Assembly (NCBI GenBank): GCA_937900485.1
Contig: CALCEL010000116.1
Span: 1-40,125 of the forward strand
DNA: 40,125 bases
Direction: 5' to 3'
DNA from: an uncultured Prevotellaceae bacterium
GTDB taxonomy: Bacteria; Bacteroidota; Bacteroidia; Bacteroidales; Bacteroidaceae
Part shown: positions 31,585-40,036 of the stretch, piece by piece
Layout: every line of letters begins with the position of its first letter
Position numbering within the stretch: position 1 is the first letter of the stretch
Position numbers and translations under genes: made by a program
Notes under the pieces: model-generated
The model's database searches: none
What the model saw: only the letters and a program-made list of their open reading frames with translations
What the model was told of the DNA's origin: nothing

Positions 31585-33417
31585 ATGAAAAATGTGGTTA
31601 CTGAGCGTGTTTCTCAGTTACGTCTGTTAATGAGAGAGAAGGGGATTGACGCATTCGTCACACCAAGTACAGACCCTCATTCCGGAGAGTATGTCCCTGA
31701 GAGATGGAAGTCAAGACGATGGATATCCGGATTCTCGGGAAGTGCGGGAACGGCAGTGGTGACGAGCAACAAGGCGGCGCTGTGGACGGACTCCAGGTAT
31801 TTCCTGCAGGCGGAACAGCAATTGTCGGGAACAGAATATGTCCTTAACAAAGAGAAGATAGATGGTACTCCGTCTGTCACCGAATGGCTCGGTGCTGCTC
31901 TACCTAAGTCAGCCACGGTGGCAGTGGACGGTTGGGTGAATACTGTTGAAGCTGTTGAAGAGCTGAGGAACGAGTTGGCGGAATATGGTCTCTCGCTCAG
32001 AACTGACGTGGATCCTTATAGTGAGATTTGGACTGACAGGCCACAGTTGCCGGATGGAAAGCTGTTTATACAGGAATTGAAATACACTGGTGAGAGTGCT
32101 TCTCATAAGATCGCGAGGATAAGGGAGAGGATAGGTGGCAGCGCACTGTTTGTGAGTTCTTTAGAAGAGATTGCATGGACGCTGAATCTGCGTTGTGACG
32201 ATATACTCTATACACCTTTCTTTGTCTCATACCTTCTCTTGACATCTGACACTGTCACTTTATTCGTCAAGAAAGACAAGGTGACGGGCGAGGTGGCAAG
32301 CTACCTTTCCGATGAGGGTGTCACGATACTTGACTACGACAAAGTCTTGGAGGCATTGGCGTCATTGACATCACCAGTTTTGTGTCAACGTGACAAGACC
32401 AACTACGCCACATATTCCGTCCTTCAACATCCTGTGTTCCGCGAGTCTCCGATAGAACGGATGCTTATATATAAGAATGAGACGGAGATCAAAGGGTTCC
32501 GTAATGCCATGGAGAAGGATGGCGTGGCCATGGTCAAGTGGATAAAGTGGACGCTTGAGAATGTCCCGAAAGGTGGGCAGACAGAGCTGTCCTTGTCGAG
32601 GAAACTGGAAGAGTGCCGCGCCGAACAGCCATTGTTCATGGGAGTCAGCTTCGAGAGTATAATGGGTTACGCTCACCACGGCGCTATCGTTCACTACGAG
32701 CCGACAAGTGAGACAGACATACCAGTCTTCCCAAAAGGTCTTTTGCTAATTGACTCGGGAGCTCAATACCTTGACGGAACGACGGACATCACGCGAACAA
32801 TTCCGTTAGGTGACCTCACTTGGGAGATGAGACGTGACTATACTCTTGTTCTCAAGGGGTGGATAAACCTCGGTAGAGCGGTGTTCCCCAAAGGAACGTG
32901 CGGTACTCAGCTTGACACCTTGGCGCGTGAGCCTATGTGGAAGTTCGGCATTAACTATCTTCATGGAACAGGTCATGGCGTCGGGCAGTTCATGTCTGTA
33001 CATGAGGCGATAGACCTTCATCAGTTCAGAATGCAGTGGAGACCTACTCCGTTACTACCTGGTATGATTATCACTGATGAGCCTGGAATATACATTGAGG
33101 GAAGTCATGGCGTGAGACATGAGAACACGATGCTCGTCGTCAACGCCTCGTTCTTAGACAAGGACGGCAAAGCGTTAGACAACGCATCGGACAAGTGCGA
33201 GGCGGACGAAGCTTGTGGATTAACCTTTGGACCGTATTACACATTCGAGCATCTTACTCTCTGCCCAGTGCTTACTGACGCGATAATTGTCGATATGCTC
33301 ACAGATGATGAGAAGAGCTGGTTTAACAAATATCAGCGGAACGTGTATGAACGTCTCGAGCCGAGATTGGACGAAGAACATAAGGTGTGGTTGAAGAAGG
33401 TAACCATGCCAATATAA
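31585..33417 (+). CDS. Xaa-Pro aminopeptidase, M24B family
   Basis: 610 residues, the long aminopeptidase P1 form with two creatinase-like N-terminal domains (about 1-310) and a C-terminal pita-bread domain. It removes an N-terminal residue from peptides whose second residue is proline. Start ERVSQLRLLMREKGIDAF and DPHSGEYVPERWKSRRWISGF are typical. Metal ligands are visible in LLIDSGAQYLDGTTDITRT (two Asp), HGTGHGVG (His), ITDEPGIYIEG (Glu) and VRHENTML (Glu). It has no signal peptide, so it is cytoplasmic. It ends the operon before a 17-bp hairpin terminator. Confidence 0.95.
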   Translation: MKNVVTERVSQLRLLMREKGIDAFVTPSTDPHSGEYVPERWKSRRWISGFSGSAGTAVVTSNKAALWTDSRYFLQAEQQLSGTEYVLNKEKIDGTPSVTEWLGAALPKSATVAVDGWVNTVEAVEELRNELAEYGLSLRTDVDPYSEIWTDRPQLPDGKLFIQELKYTGESASHKIARIRERIGGSALFVSSLEEIAWTLNLRCDDILYTPFFVSYLLLTSDTVTLFVKKDKVTGEVASYLSDEGVTILDYDKVLEALASLTSPVLCQRDKTNYATYSVLQHPVFRESPIERMLIYKNETEIKGFRNAMEKDGVAMVKWIKWTLENVPKGGQTELSLSRKLEECRAEQPLFMGVSFESIMGYAHHGAIVHYEPTSETDIPVFPKGLLLIDSGAQYLDGTTDITRTIPLGDLTWEMRRDYTLVLKGWINLGRAVFPKGTCGTQLDTLAREPMWKFGINYLHGTGHGVGQFMSVHEAIDLHQFRMQWRPTPLLPGMIITDEPGIYIEGSHGVRHENTMLVVNASFLDKDGKALDNASDKCEADEACGLTFGPYYTFEHLTLCPVLTDAIIVDMLTDDEKSWFNKYQRNVYERLEPRLDEEHKVWLKKVTMPI

Positions 33418-33434
33418 TAAGAGGATGAAGTGTT

Positions 33435-33480
33435 GACAACTGCCTGGCAGAAATAATCTGCCAGGCAGTTGTCGTCTTTA
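33435..33480 (+). terminator. Strong hairpin terminator after the M24B gene
   Basis: A perfect 17-bp stem: 33435-33451 (GACAACTGCCTGGCAGA) with 33457-33473, loop AATAA, then GTCTTTA. It lies 17 nt after the stop and separates this operon from malQ. Confidence 0.85.
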
Positions 33481-33545
33481 TATAGTTATGACTGTAAAGC
33501 ATGGAAAAAAAGACGGTCCGCATGAGTCTTTTCAACGAAAAAAAC

Positions 33546-33553
33546 TATATTTG
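33546..33553 (+). promoter_or_regulatory. -7 box upstream of malQ
   Basis: TATATTTG matches TAnnTTTG, 30 nt before the ATG at 33584. It lies inside the longer frame from 33488, which argues for the 33584 start. Confidence 0.6.
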
Positions 33554-33583
33554 CATTATGCTAAATACAAGTCCGGAAATATT

Positions 33584-36265
33584 ATGAAAATACATTTCAG
33601 TATAGAGTATAACACGAAGTGGGGAGAAGATCTCAGGGTTCATGTGGAATTCATAAATAAAGATGGTGTAATACAAAAGAACGTCGTTTGTCCGATGGAG
33701 ACTTTTGACGGCAAGACATGGGATAGCGAGATTACCTTTAACGCCGGCTCGTACGTGTCTGTGGAGTATAAGTACGCCATGTATCGCAATGATGAGTTGG
33801 TGTGGACGGAGTGGAGTCTATCTCCCCATCGTATAAGCATTGACAACTCAACGGAATCCTACCTTATCAATGACTATTGGCGCCCGATACCTGATGACCT
33901 CCCGTTGTTCTCGTCCGCATATACTGAGGGTGTAGGATATCATGAGGACTCACCTGCGTCAACGTGCTACCAGGAGACCCTTCAGCTTAGGGTTGTCGAG
34001 CCGCGGCTCAGAAAGGACCAGTATTTAGCTGTGTGCGGTAACGTGCCACAACTTGGCTCATGGGCGAGACCTGTCCGTATGACAAAATCCGGAAAACAAG
34101 AATGGCTTTGTAATGTTGACGCCTCTATCCTGTATAATCAGCTGGAGTATAAGTATGTCATAACAGATGAGAACGGTAATATTCTGTTGTGGGAGAAAGG
34201 TGCCAACAGGAAGATTAAGCCAGTACGTCTGTTCCCGCATCAGATGTGGATTAAGACAGACACTAACCTCGACTTAGAGCTGGCAAAGTGGAAAACGGCT
34301 GGAGTAGTTATACCTGTATTTTCTCTAAGGACATCCAACAGTTATGGCGTCGGTGACTTCGGCGACCTGAAGAAAATGATTGACTGGGCTGAGAAAGTGG
34401 ATATGCACGTCATACAGATATTGCCGGTCAATGACACCACAACTACCGGCCAGTGGACGGACTCTTATCCGTACAACGCCATTAGCGTCTACGCGTTACA
34501 TCCTATATATTGTGACCTTTCCTCCCTACCAAAGGTCAAGGATAATTATGAGATGGAGAGGTTCCTTATGCGCCAGCATAAACTGAACAGAAAAAATGTC
34601 GTTGACTACGAGAAGGTATATTCTCTGAAGATGAGTTATCTGAGGATGGTATACGAGCAGGAACGACAAACGGTGTTCGACTCCGACAGTTTCAAGACGT
34701 ATCTCAGTGACAATGCTCATTGGCTTCCCGCTTACGCTCTGTTTTGTTTTTTCCGTGACAAATATGGAACTGCGGACTTTCATAAGTGGGAACATCACGG
34801 ACAATATGACAAGAAAGAGCTGGATCGGATCATGAGGGATGATGAGAAAGTGCGAAGGGGGGTCGGACTGTATATGTACATCCAGTATTGTCTGCACAAT
34901 CAGCTGACCGACGCACATCAATACGCCCGAAGTAAAGGTGTAATCATCAAAGGTGACATACCTATAGGTATTTGCCGAACAAGTGTGGAGACATGGACCG
35001 ATCCAGAGCTTTTCAATATCGACTGTCAGGCTGGAGCTCCGCCAGACAACTTCTCCGCCAACGGACAAAACTGGGGGTTCCCGACTTACAACTGGGAGCT
35101 GATGCGAAAGGATGGCTATGCGTGGTGGAGAAATCGTCTGCGTAAGATGTCTGAGTTTTTCGACGCTTACAGGATTGACCATGTCCTGGGTTTTTTCCGT
35201 ATATGGGAGATTCCAGTTACAAGTGTGAACGGACTGTTGGGACAGTTCTCTCCTTCCTTGCCGATGAGTGTCAATGAGATAGAGAAATATGGCATAAGAT
35301 TCCAAAAGGACCTGATGACTAAGCCCGTCATCACCGAGGACCTGCTCGACAATGTCTTCGGCTACCGCAAGGATGTCATCAAGTCTGTTTTCTTATACAG
35401 AAGAACAGACGGTAGATATGACCTCAGGGAAGAGTACAACACTCAACGTAAGATTGAGCATTACTTTGAGGGAAAGACTGGTGACGAGAATGTCGCCATA
35501 CGAAATGGCTTGTATGAGATTGTAGACAGTGTTTTGTTTATTCCTGACAGGCTGAACCCTGAGTTGTATCATCCTAGGATAGCGGCTCAAGGTGATTACG
35601 CTTTCCAGATGCTGACGATTCAGGAGAGAGAGGCTTTCAACAGATTGTATGATGACTTCTATTATAGGCGTCATAATGACTTTTGGTATGAGGGGGCGAT
35701 GAGAAAACTGCCTGTTCTCACACAGTCCACTGACATGCTTTGCTGTGCTGAGGACCTGGGCATGGTGCCTTCGTGCGTGCCTCTCGTGCTCGACTCTCTG
35801 CGCATGCTCAGTCTCGAGATTCAGACTATGCCGAAGAAAGAAGGCATGGAGTTCGGGTTGCTGCATGATAACCCATACCGATCCGTCGCCACAATATCCA
35901 CTCACGACATGTCTCCTTTGCGTCTCTGGTGGAAAGAGGACAATCAGCGGGCACAGAGATTCTATAAGACAGCGTTGCATAAAGACGGCAAGGCGCCTGC
36001 CGATGCTCCGTCATGGCTGTGCGAGGAGATTGTGTCACGTCATCTTTTCTCTCCTTCCGTCATGTGTCTGTTGTCCTTCCAGGACTGGACGTCGATGGAT
36101 GAGAACGTGAGGTCTGCTGACATAGACGGTGAGCGTATCAATGTCCCTTCGGAGCCAAGACATTATTGGAGGTACAGGATGCATGTTGAGATTGAGAAGT
36201 TGCTCGAGGCTGATGACTTTAATGATAAGATTAGAAAATTGATAGAGATATCAGGTAGAAACTAA
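33584..36265 (+). CDS. malQ: 4-alpha-glucanotransferase (amylomaltase) with two CBM20 domains
   Basis: 893 residues from ATG 33584; the 33488 ATG precedes the promoter box. Two starch-binding CBM20 domains come first (about 1-120, with KIHFSIEYNTKWGEDLRV, and about 135-260, with RKDQYLAVCGNVPQLGSW). The GH77 barrel begins near 270 (VIPVFSLRTSNSYGVGDFGD). Catalytic residues: Asp532 in RIDHVLGFFRIWEIP as nucleophile, Glu723 in CAEDLGMVPSC as acid/base, Asp775 in STHDMSPLRLWW. The layout matches plant cytosolic DPE2 and Bacteroidota MalQ, which move glucan chains between maltose and glycogen or maltodextrin. It probably acts in cytoplasmic glycogen metabolism. The next gene starts 6 nt after its stop. 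Confidence 0.94.
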   Translation: MKIHFSIEYNTKWGEDLRVHVEFINKDGVIQKNVVCPMETFDGKTWDSEITFNAGSYVSVEYKYAMYRNDELVWTEWSLSPHRISIDNSTESYLINDYWRPIPDDLPLFSSAYTEGVGYHEDSPASTCYQETLQLRVVEPRLRKDQYLAVCGNVPQLGSWARPVRMTKSGKQEWLCNVDASILYNQLEYKYVITDENGNILLWEKGANRKIKPVRLFPHQMWIKTDTNLDLELAKWKTAGVVIPVFSLRTSNSYGVGDFGDLKKMIDWAEKVDMHVIQILPVNDTTTTGQWTDSYPYNAISVYALHPIYCDLSSLPKVKDNYEMERFLMRQHKLNRKNVVDYEKVYSLKMSYLRMVYEQERQTVFDSDSFKTYLSDNAHWLPAYALFCFFRDKYGTADFHKWEHHGQYDKKELDRIMRDDEKVRRGVGLYMYIQYCLHNQLTDAHQYARSKGVIIKGDIPIGICRTSVETWTDPELFNIDCQAGAPPDNFSANGQNWGFPTYNWELMRKDGYAWWRNRLRKMSEFFDAYRIDHVLGFFRIWEIPVTSVNGLLGQFSPSLPMSVNEIEKYGIRFQKDLMTKPVITEDLLDNVFGYRKDVIKSVFLYRRTDGRYDLREEYNTQRKIEHYFEGKTGDENVAIRNGLYEIVDSVLFIPDRLNPELYHPRIAAQGDYAFQMLTIQEREAFNRLYDDFYYRRHNDFWYEGAMRKLPVLTQSTDMLCCAEDLGMVPSCVPLVLDSLRMLSLEIQTMPKKEGMEFGLLHDNPYRSVATISTHDMSPLRLWWKEDNQRAQRFYKTALHKDGKAPADAPSWLCEEIVSRHLFSPSVMCLLSFQDWTSMDENVRSADIDGERINVPSEPRHYWRYRMHVEIEKLLEADDFNDKIRKLIEISGRN

Positions 36266-36271
36266 AAAGCC

Positions 36272-37105
36272 ATGTCAGATAAAGATAAAAGGGTAGTGAG
36301 GAGTAAAAGGAAGTTTATTGCTTTTTTCGTGGTTTCGGTAGTCCTGTTTCTGCTGTCTAAGTATGCGTTAGGTATTGACACGTCTCTTTACTATAAGAAT
36401 GACGCAGCAGAGGAACAGTCGTCCCACACGTCATTGACCGATGTCCTCGACGCTGACAGCTGCCGTGTGACGTCAGAAAAGGAAGAGTCTCCAGCCGCCG
36501 GCGACTTGTTTGTGTCAACGGGTTATAGACATGAGATAAAAGGAGTGTGGAGCTACGACAAATGTTTTCCTGACTTGAATGACGTTCAGATTAAAAGCGC
36601 GAAGAAGAATGGAGTGTCTCCCGTCACATCCAGACGGGAGGTGGCTCGTCTTGTCAACTCTCATAAGCTGGTGGACATCAGCAGCTCGCCTTTCTATACG
36701 GTCGATGACCTGTCTCACTCCATGCCGTACCTCGTTCCTGAGGCGCAGCATCTGCTTAACACCATAGGTCTGAACTTCTTGGACTCCCTTCGCATGAAAG
36801 GGCTGAGACCCCACATGCTTGTCGTCACGTCGGTGTTGAGAACTGGTGATGACGTGAGGCGGTTACGAAAGAAAAATGGTAATGCCACAAAAAACTCATG
36901 CCATTGCTATGGTACTACTGTTGACGTGTCCTATAATCGTTTCGTGCCTGTTGACGGACATCACAAAGCGGGTATGGCACACACGCGATGGAACGAGACT
37001 CTAAAGCAAGTGCTTAGCGAGGTGCTGAGAGATTTGAGGGATGATGACAGATGCTACGTCAAGTATGAGCTGAAACAAGGATGCTATCATTTAACGCTGA
37101 GATGA
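36272..37105 (+). CDS. DUF5715 family protein, M15-like peptidase fold
   Basis: 277 residues. A basic cytoplasmic start and one TM segment (FIAFFVVSVVLFLLSKYAL, about 14-32) anchor a periplasmic domain. After a variable linker comes the region resembling M15 D-Ala-D-Ala carboxypeptidases: VVTSVLRTGDDVRRL (substrate-side Ser-Arg), then CHCYGTTVDVSYNRF giving a possible zinc His and Asp, and near the end KYELKQGCYHLTLR with a second His. This spacing fits a cell-wall peptidase, although activity is not proven. It lies 6 nt after malQ, and its stop overlaps the next start by ATGA. Confidence 0.78.
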   Translation: MSDKDKRVVRSKRKFIAFFVVSVVLFLLSKYALGIDTSLYYKNDAAEEQSSHTSLTDVLDADSCRVTSEKEESPAAGDLFVSTGYRHEIKGVWSYDKCFPDLNDVQIKSAKKNGVSPVTSRREVARLVNSHKLVDISSSPFYTVDDLSHSMPYLVPEAQHLLNTIGLNFLDSLRMKGLRPHMLVVTSVLRTGDDVRRLRKKNGNATKNSCHCYGTTVDVSYNRFVPVDGHHKAGMAHTRWNETLKQVLSEVLRDLRDDDRCYVKYELKQGCYHLTLR

Positions 37106-38538
37106 AGAATTTTCTGCATAGACTTCCGCTGGACTCTAAATATGTCTCCAGCCCCCTCCGCTTTACCTATCCTTTTTGTTATGAGCCGCATGACCTGTGC
37201 GTAAGTGCTGCGGAGTCCATAAAAGACGATATACGAGAACGTTTTCCATCTCTGACAAAATCCGGGAAAATGTTCGGAGTTCTTGTTGTCAGGACACACG
37301 ATGGTCTTTTTTTCCTGAAGGCTTTCTCTGGCATCCTCGAAGGCCGCTATCATCACGAAGGCTTCGTTCCGCCTGTCCTTGACCTGCAAGACGAGAATGG
37401 ATATTTTAGGAAGGAAGAGTCTGAGATATCCGCTTTGAATGAGAAGATCAGACTCATAGGTGAGGACGATGTGACGGAAATCGGACGACTGAGGGAGGAG
37501 CGAAAACGAAAATCTCAAAACCTGCAAAACTGGGTCTTTGAGCACTTCGAGATGATGAACTCAAGGGGCGAGAAGAAGAACCTGCTGGAAATATTCCGTG
37601 ACCGCAAGGCTCCTCTGACGGAGGATCAGTATCGCAATAAAGAAAAGTGTGTGGTCGGTGTGCCTCCAGGCGGTGCGGGAGAGTGCTGTGCTCCAAAGCT
37701 TCTGCAATTCGCCTACGCCAACGGATACACTCCAGTCTGTATGGCGGAGTTCTGGATGGGAGCGTCTCCAAAAGATGTCATAAGGGTGGAGGGTGACTAT
37801 TATCCCTCATGCAACAGCAAGTGCAAGCCTATTCTTGAGCATATGCTCGAGGGGCTTTATGTGGATGAGAACCCTCTGATTGAGAGAAGCCGGAAGGCGG
37901 CGGAGAAAATTAAGGTCTTATATTCTGACAACGATGTGGCTGTGATTGACAAGCCTTCTGGATTGCTGAGCGTGCCAGGCAAGGAGGATGGCGTGCCGTC
38001 GGTCCTGTCCGTAGCGCGAACACTGTTTCCGTCTGCTGATGGACCTATTATCGTTCATCGTCTCGACATGGACACGTCCGGCGTCATGGTGCTTGCAATG
38101 AATATGAGTGCTTACCAGAGCCTGCAGAGACAGTTTGTGACACACGTTACCAGAAAGGTTTATCATGCTTTGCTTGAGAGGGATGTCGCTTTGCTCGACA
38201 AGCCTGTGAAAGGAACAATCACGCTGCCGCTTTGTCCTAACCCCTTTGATCGTCCTCGACAGATGGTGAGTTATGAGCATGGGAAAAGGGCCACGACAAA
38301 GTATGAGGTGTTACGAGACACCGCTAAGGGCGTGCTGGTCGAATATGTTCCAGAGACAGGACGTACACATCAGCTGCGTGTTCATTCAGCTCATGCTGAT
38401 GGCATGGGTAGTCCTATTGTTGGTGATATCTTATATGGTCACCACTCCGACCGGCTGTACCTGCATGCGGCGGAGCTGTCCTTTGTTCATCCCGCAACGG
38501 GTGAACATATGTGCTTCAGGTCTGAGGAGGACTGGTAA
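37102..38538 (+). CDS. RluA-family pseudouridine synthase with large N-terminal domain
   Basis: 478 residues from ATG 37102, which overlaps the previous stop (ATGA); ATG 37081 is in frame but less likely. The C-terminal ~210 residues are a standard RluA/TruC-like catalytic domain: DNDVAVIDKPSGLLSVPG, VHRLDMDTSGVMVLA (catalytic Asp), VTRKVYHALLE, RTHQLRVHSAH and GDILYGHHSDRLYLHA. The first ~265 residues are not the S4 domain found in many relatives. They contain a charged coiled coil (about 110-165) and a Cys-rich part (PPGGAGECCAPKLLQFAYAN, then YYPSCNSKC) of unknown role. It probably modifies uridine in tRNA or rRNA. Confidence 0.88.
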   Translation: MKNFLHRLPLDSKYVSSPLRFTYPFCYEPHDLCVSAAESIKDDIRERFPSLTKSGKMFGVLVVRTHDGLFFLKAFSGILEGRYHHEGFVPPVLDLQDENGYFRKEESEISALNEKIRLIGEDDVTEIGRLREERKRKSQNLQNWVFEHFEMMNSRGEKKNLLEIFRDRKAPLTEDQYRNKEKCVVGVPPGGAGECCAPKLLQFAYANGYTPVCMAEFWMGASPKDVIRVEGDYYPSCNSKCKPILEHMLEGLYVDENPLIERSRKAAEKIKVLYSDNDVAVIDKPSGLLSVPGKEDGVPSVLSVARTLFPSADGPIIVHRLDMDTSGVMVLAMNMSAYQSLQRQFVTHVTRKVYHALLERDVALLDKPVKGTITLPLCPNPFDRPRQMVSYEHGKRATTKYEVLRDTAKGVLVEYVPETGRTHQLRVHSAHADGMGSPIVGDILYGHHSDRLYLHAAELSFVHPATGEHMCFRSEEDW

Positions 38539-38571
38539 CTTTTTTAAGGTTTCCTCCTTGTCGCCATTTCA

Positions 38572-39117
38572 TTGTCTGTCATCTGTGATTCCGTGGTTGT
38601 TTACAATGTGAGCGATAAGTTGTACAACTACGTGAATCAACAGCCATGCATGAAATACGGCGTGTTGTTAGGTACGTCGCCGCGTACCAGATTTGGCGGT
38701 CGGGGTAATTTGTTCTTTCGGTATTGTGTTGATGCCGGCGAGAAATTGTACAAAGGAAACAAAATCAATAAATTTATCATCAGCGGTGACGAGAATAGAA
38801 TTGATAGAGTCAATGAAGATGTCAGTATGAGAGCCTTTCTTATCGCACGAGGCATGTCGCCCGCTGTGATCATTCTTGACGGAAAGTGCTATCGTACATA
38901 CGACTCTGTATGGTGTACCATCAATCTGTACGGAATACGGCCATTTGTCGTCATCTCACAAAAGTTCCATAACGAGCGCGCGGTATTTCTCACCTCTCAT
39001 CTCGATGCGGACATCGATGATGTGGTAGGGTATAATGCGTCTGACGTTAAGACGGATGTGGCGTTGTTGACATATTTGGGCTCAGCGGATTTACTCGGTT
39101 GGTCAGGCTTGAGCTAA
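38572..39117 (+). CDS. SanA/YdcF-like (DUF218) envelope protein, 3' end cut by an insertion element
   Basis: The frame starts at a TTG (38572); no ATG lies between it and the in-frame TAA at 38545, although GFLLVAISLSVICDSVVVYN reads as the end of a membrane anchor, so the true start is unclear or lost. The body is SanA-like: KYGVLLGTSPRTRFGGRGN, INKFIISGDENR, MRAFLIARGMSPAVIILDG, YDSVWCTINLYG, FVVISQKFHNERAVFL and VGYNASDVKTDVALLTYL. After TYL (about 39077) homology ends and element sequence supplies the last codons. About the last 25-30 residues expected of SanA are missing. SanA affects envelope barrier function in E. coli. It may be a pseudogene. Confidence 0.75.
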   Translation: MSVICDSVVVYNVSDKLYNYVNQQPCMKYGVLLGTSPRTRFGGRGNLFFRYCVDAGEKLYKGNKINKFIISGDENRIDRVNEDVSMRAFLIARGMSPAVIILDGKCYRTYDSVWCTINLYGIRPFVVISQKFHNERAVFLTSHLDADIDDVVGYNASDVKTDVALLTYLGSADLLGWSGLS

Positions 39118-40036
39118 TCAAGAATAAAGTGTAGCCAGTATACATAAAGAACCTGATGTCACCAACCCCTCTGAACTGTGTCCTGAAAGCCTTGATTTTG
39201 GCATTGAAGGATTCAGCAGAAGCATTGGTGAGTCTGTCTTCGAAGTAATTGACGATTGTTGCGTTGTGGTTTTCAAAGGTCTCTATGACTTTGCTGAATC
39301 CGTCCTCTCCAAAAGCCTCCATCTTGTTGTACCATCTTGCCAGATTGAGTCTGGCCTCTGCCGGCTTGGACTTCCTGTTGAAGATGTCCACGAGTTCGAG
39401 ATAGATGTTGTATGCTTCCTCTAGTCTGGGGAATATCCTGAAGAGGATGGCTGCCCTCTCCTGCTGCTGGGCATTCCACTTCGTCTTGTGCATGAGGATG
39501 ATATGTCGGCTTCGTGCCATGATTTGCGGCTTGGTCTCTCCGTTCTCCATCCTTTCCGGCTCCCACTCACCGATAAGGTCTTTCTCCGCTCTTGTGTGTA
39601 CTGCCTTGCGCTTGGCTCGGTGCTCCCTGATGGCCTTGTTCTCCTGGGCAAGAACCTCCCAGCGGAAGCCTATCCTCATCTGGTCGATGGCATCCGTCAC
39701 CAGCTGCTGCACATGGAAGCGGTCGTTGATGAGCATTGCCTTGGGAAACACCGTCTTCACGGTCAGCATCATGGCAGATGACAGGTCTGTCGTTACGGTC
39801 TTGACCCTGCGGCGAAGCTCACGGGGGACTTTCTTCAGAATCTCTGACACCACATCCGAGGCAACACCGCGCACCATTGCAGCCAAGGCTCCCTTGCCAC
39901 CGTGAGTAGCCTTGTTGGTCAGGATGGTATAGACCTCGCCGTTTGACAGGCAGGTCTCGTCAAGGCTCATGTCATCACCGAAGTTGTTGGGGTTCAGAAG
40001 CGATACAAGGAATATGATGGTTGTTATCTGGGGCAT
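39047..40036 (-). CDS. ISAon1/ISL3-type DDE transposase, damaged at both ends
   Basis: 329 codons. The DDE core is clear: MSLDE (Asp), TVTTDLSSAM (Asp), INDRFHVQQL, then QIMARSRHIIL, ARLNLARWYNKMEAFG, and TNASAESFNAKIKAFR (Glu). The usual end of the family, FFMYRL-x-x-L-Y-x, is broken. After FFMY a shift gives TGYTLFLISS and a false tail, while the next frame reads LATLYS and stops at 39118; two bases seem lost near 39143. At the other end, the ~40 residues that normally precede NFGDDMSLDE are replaced by MPQITTIIFLVSLLNPN. No intact zinc-finger/HTH ORF is seen before it. It is probably inactive. Confidence 0.8.
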   Translation of the reverse strand: MPQITTIIFLVSLLNPNNFGDDMSLDETCLSNGEVYTILTNKATHGGKGALAAMVRGVASDVVSEILKKVPRELRRRVKTVTTDLSSAMMLTVKTVFPKAMLINDRFHVQQLVTDAIDQMRIGFRWEVLAQENKAIREHRAKRKAVHTRAEKDLIGEWEPERMENGETKPQIMARSRHIILMHKTKWNAQQQERAAILFRIFPRLEEAYNIYLELVDIFNRKSKPAEARLNLARWYNKMEAFGEDGFSKVIETFENHNATIVNYFEDRLTNASAESFNAKIKAFRTQFRGVGDIRFFMYTGYTLFLISSSLTNRVNPLSPNMSTTPHPS

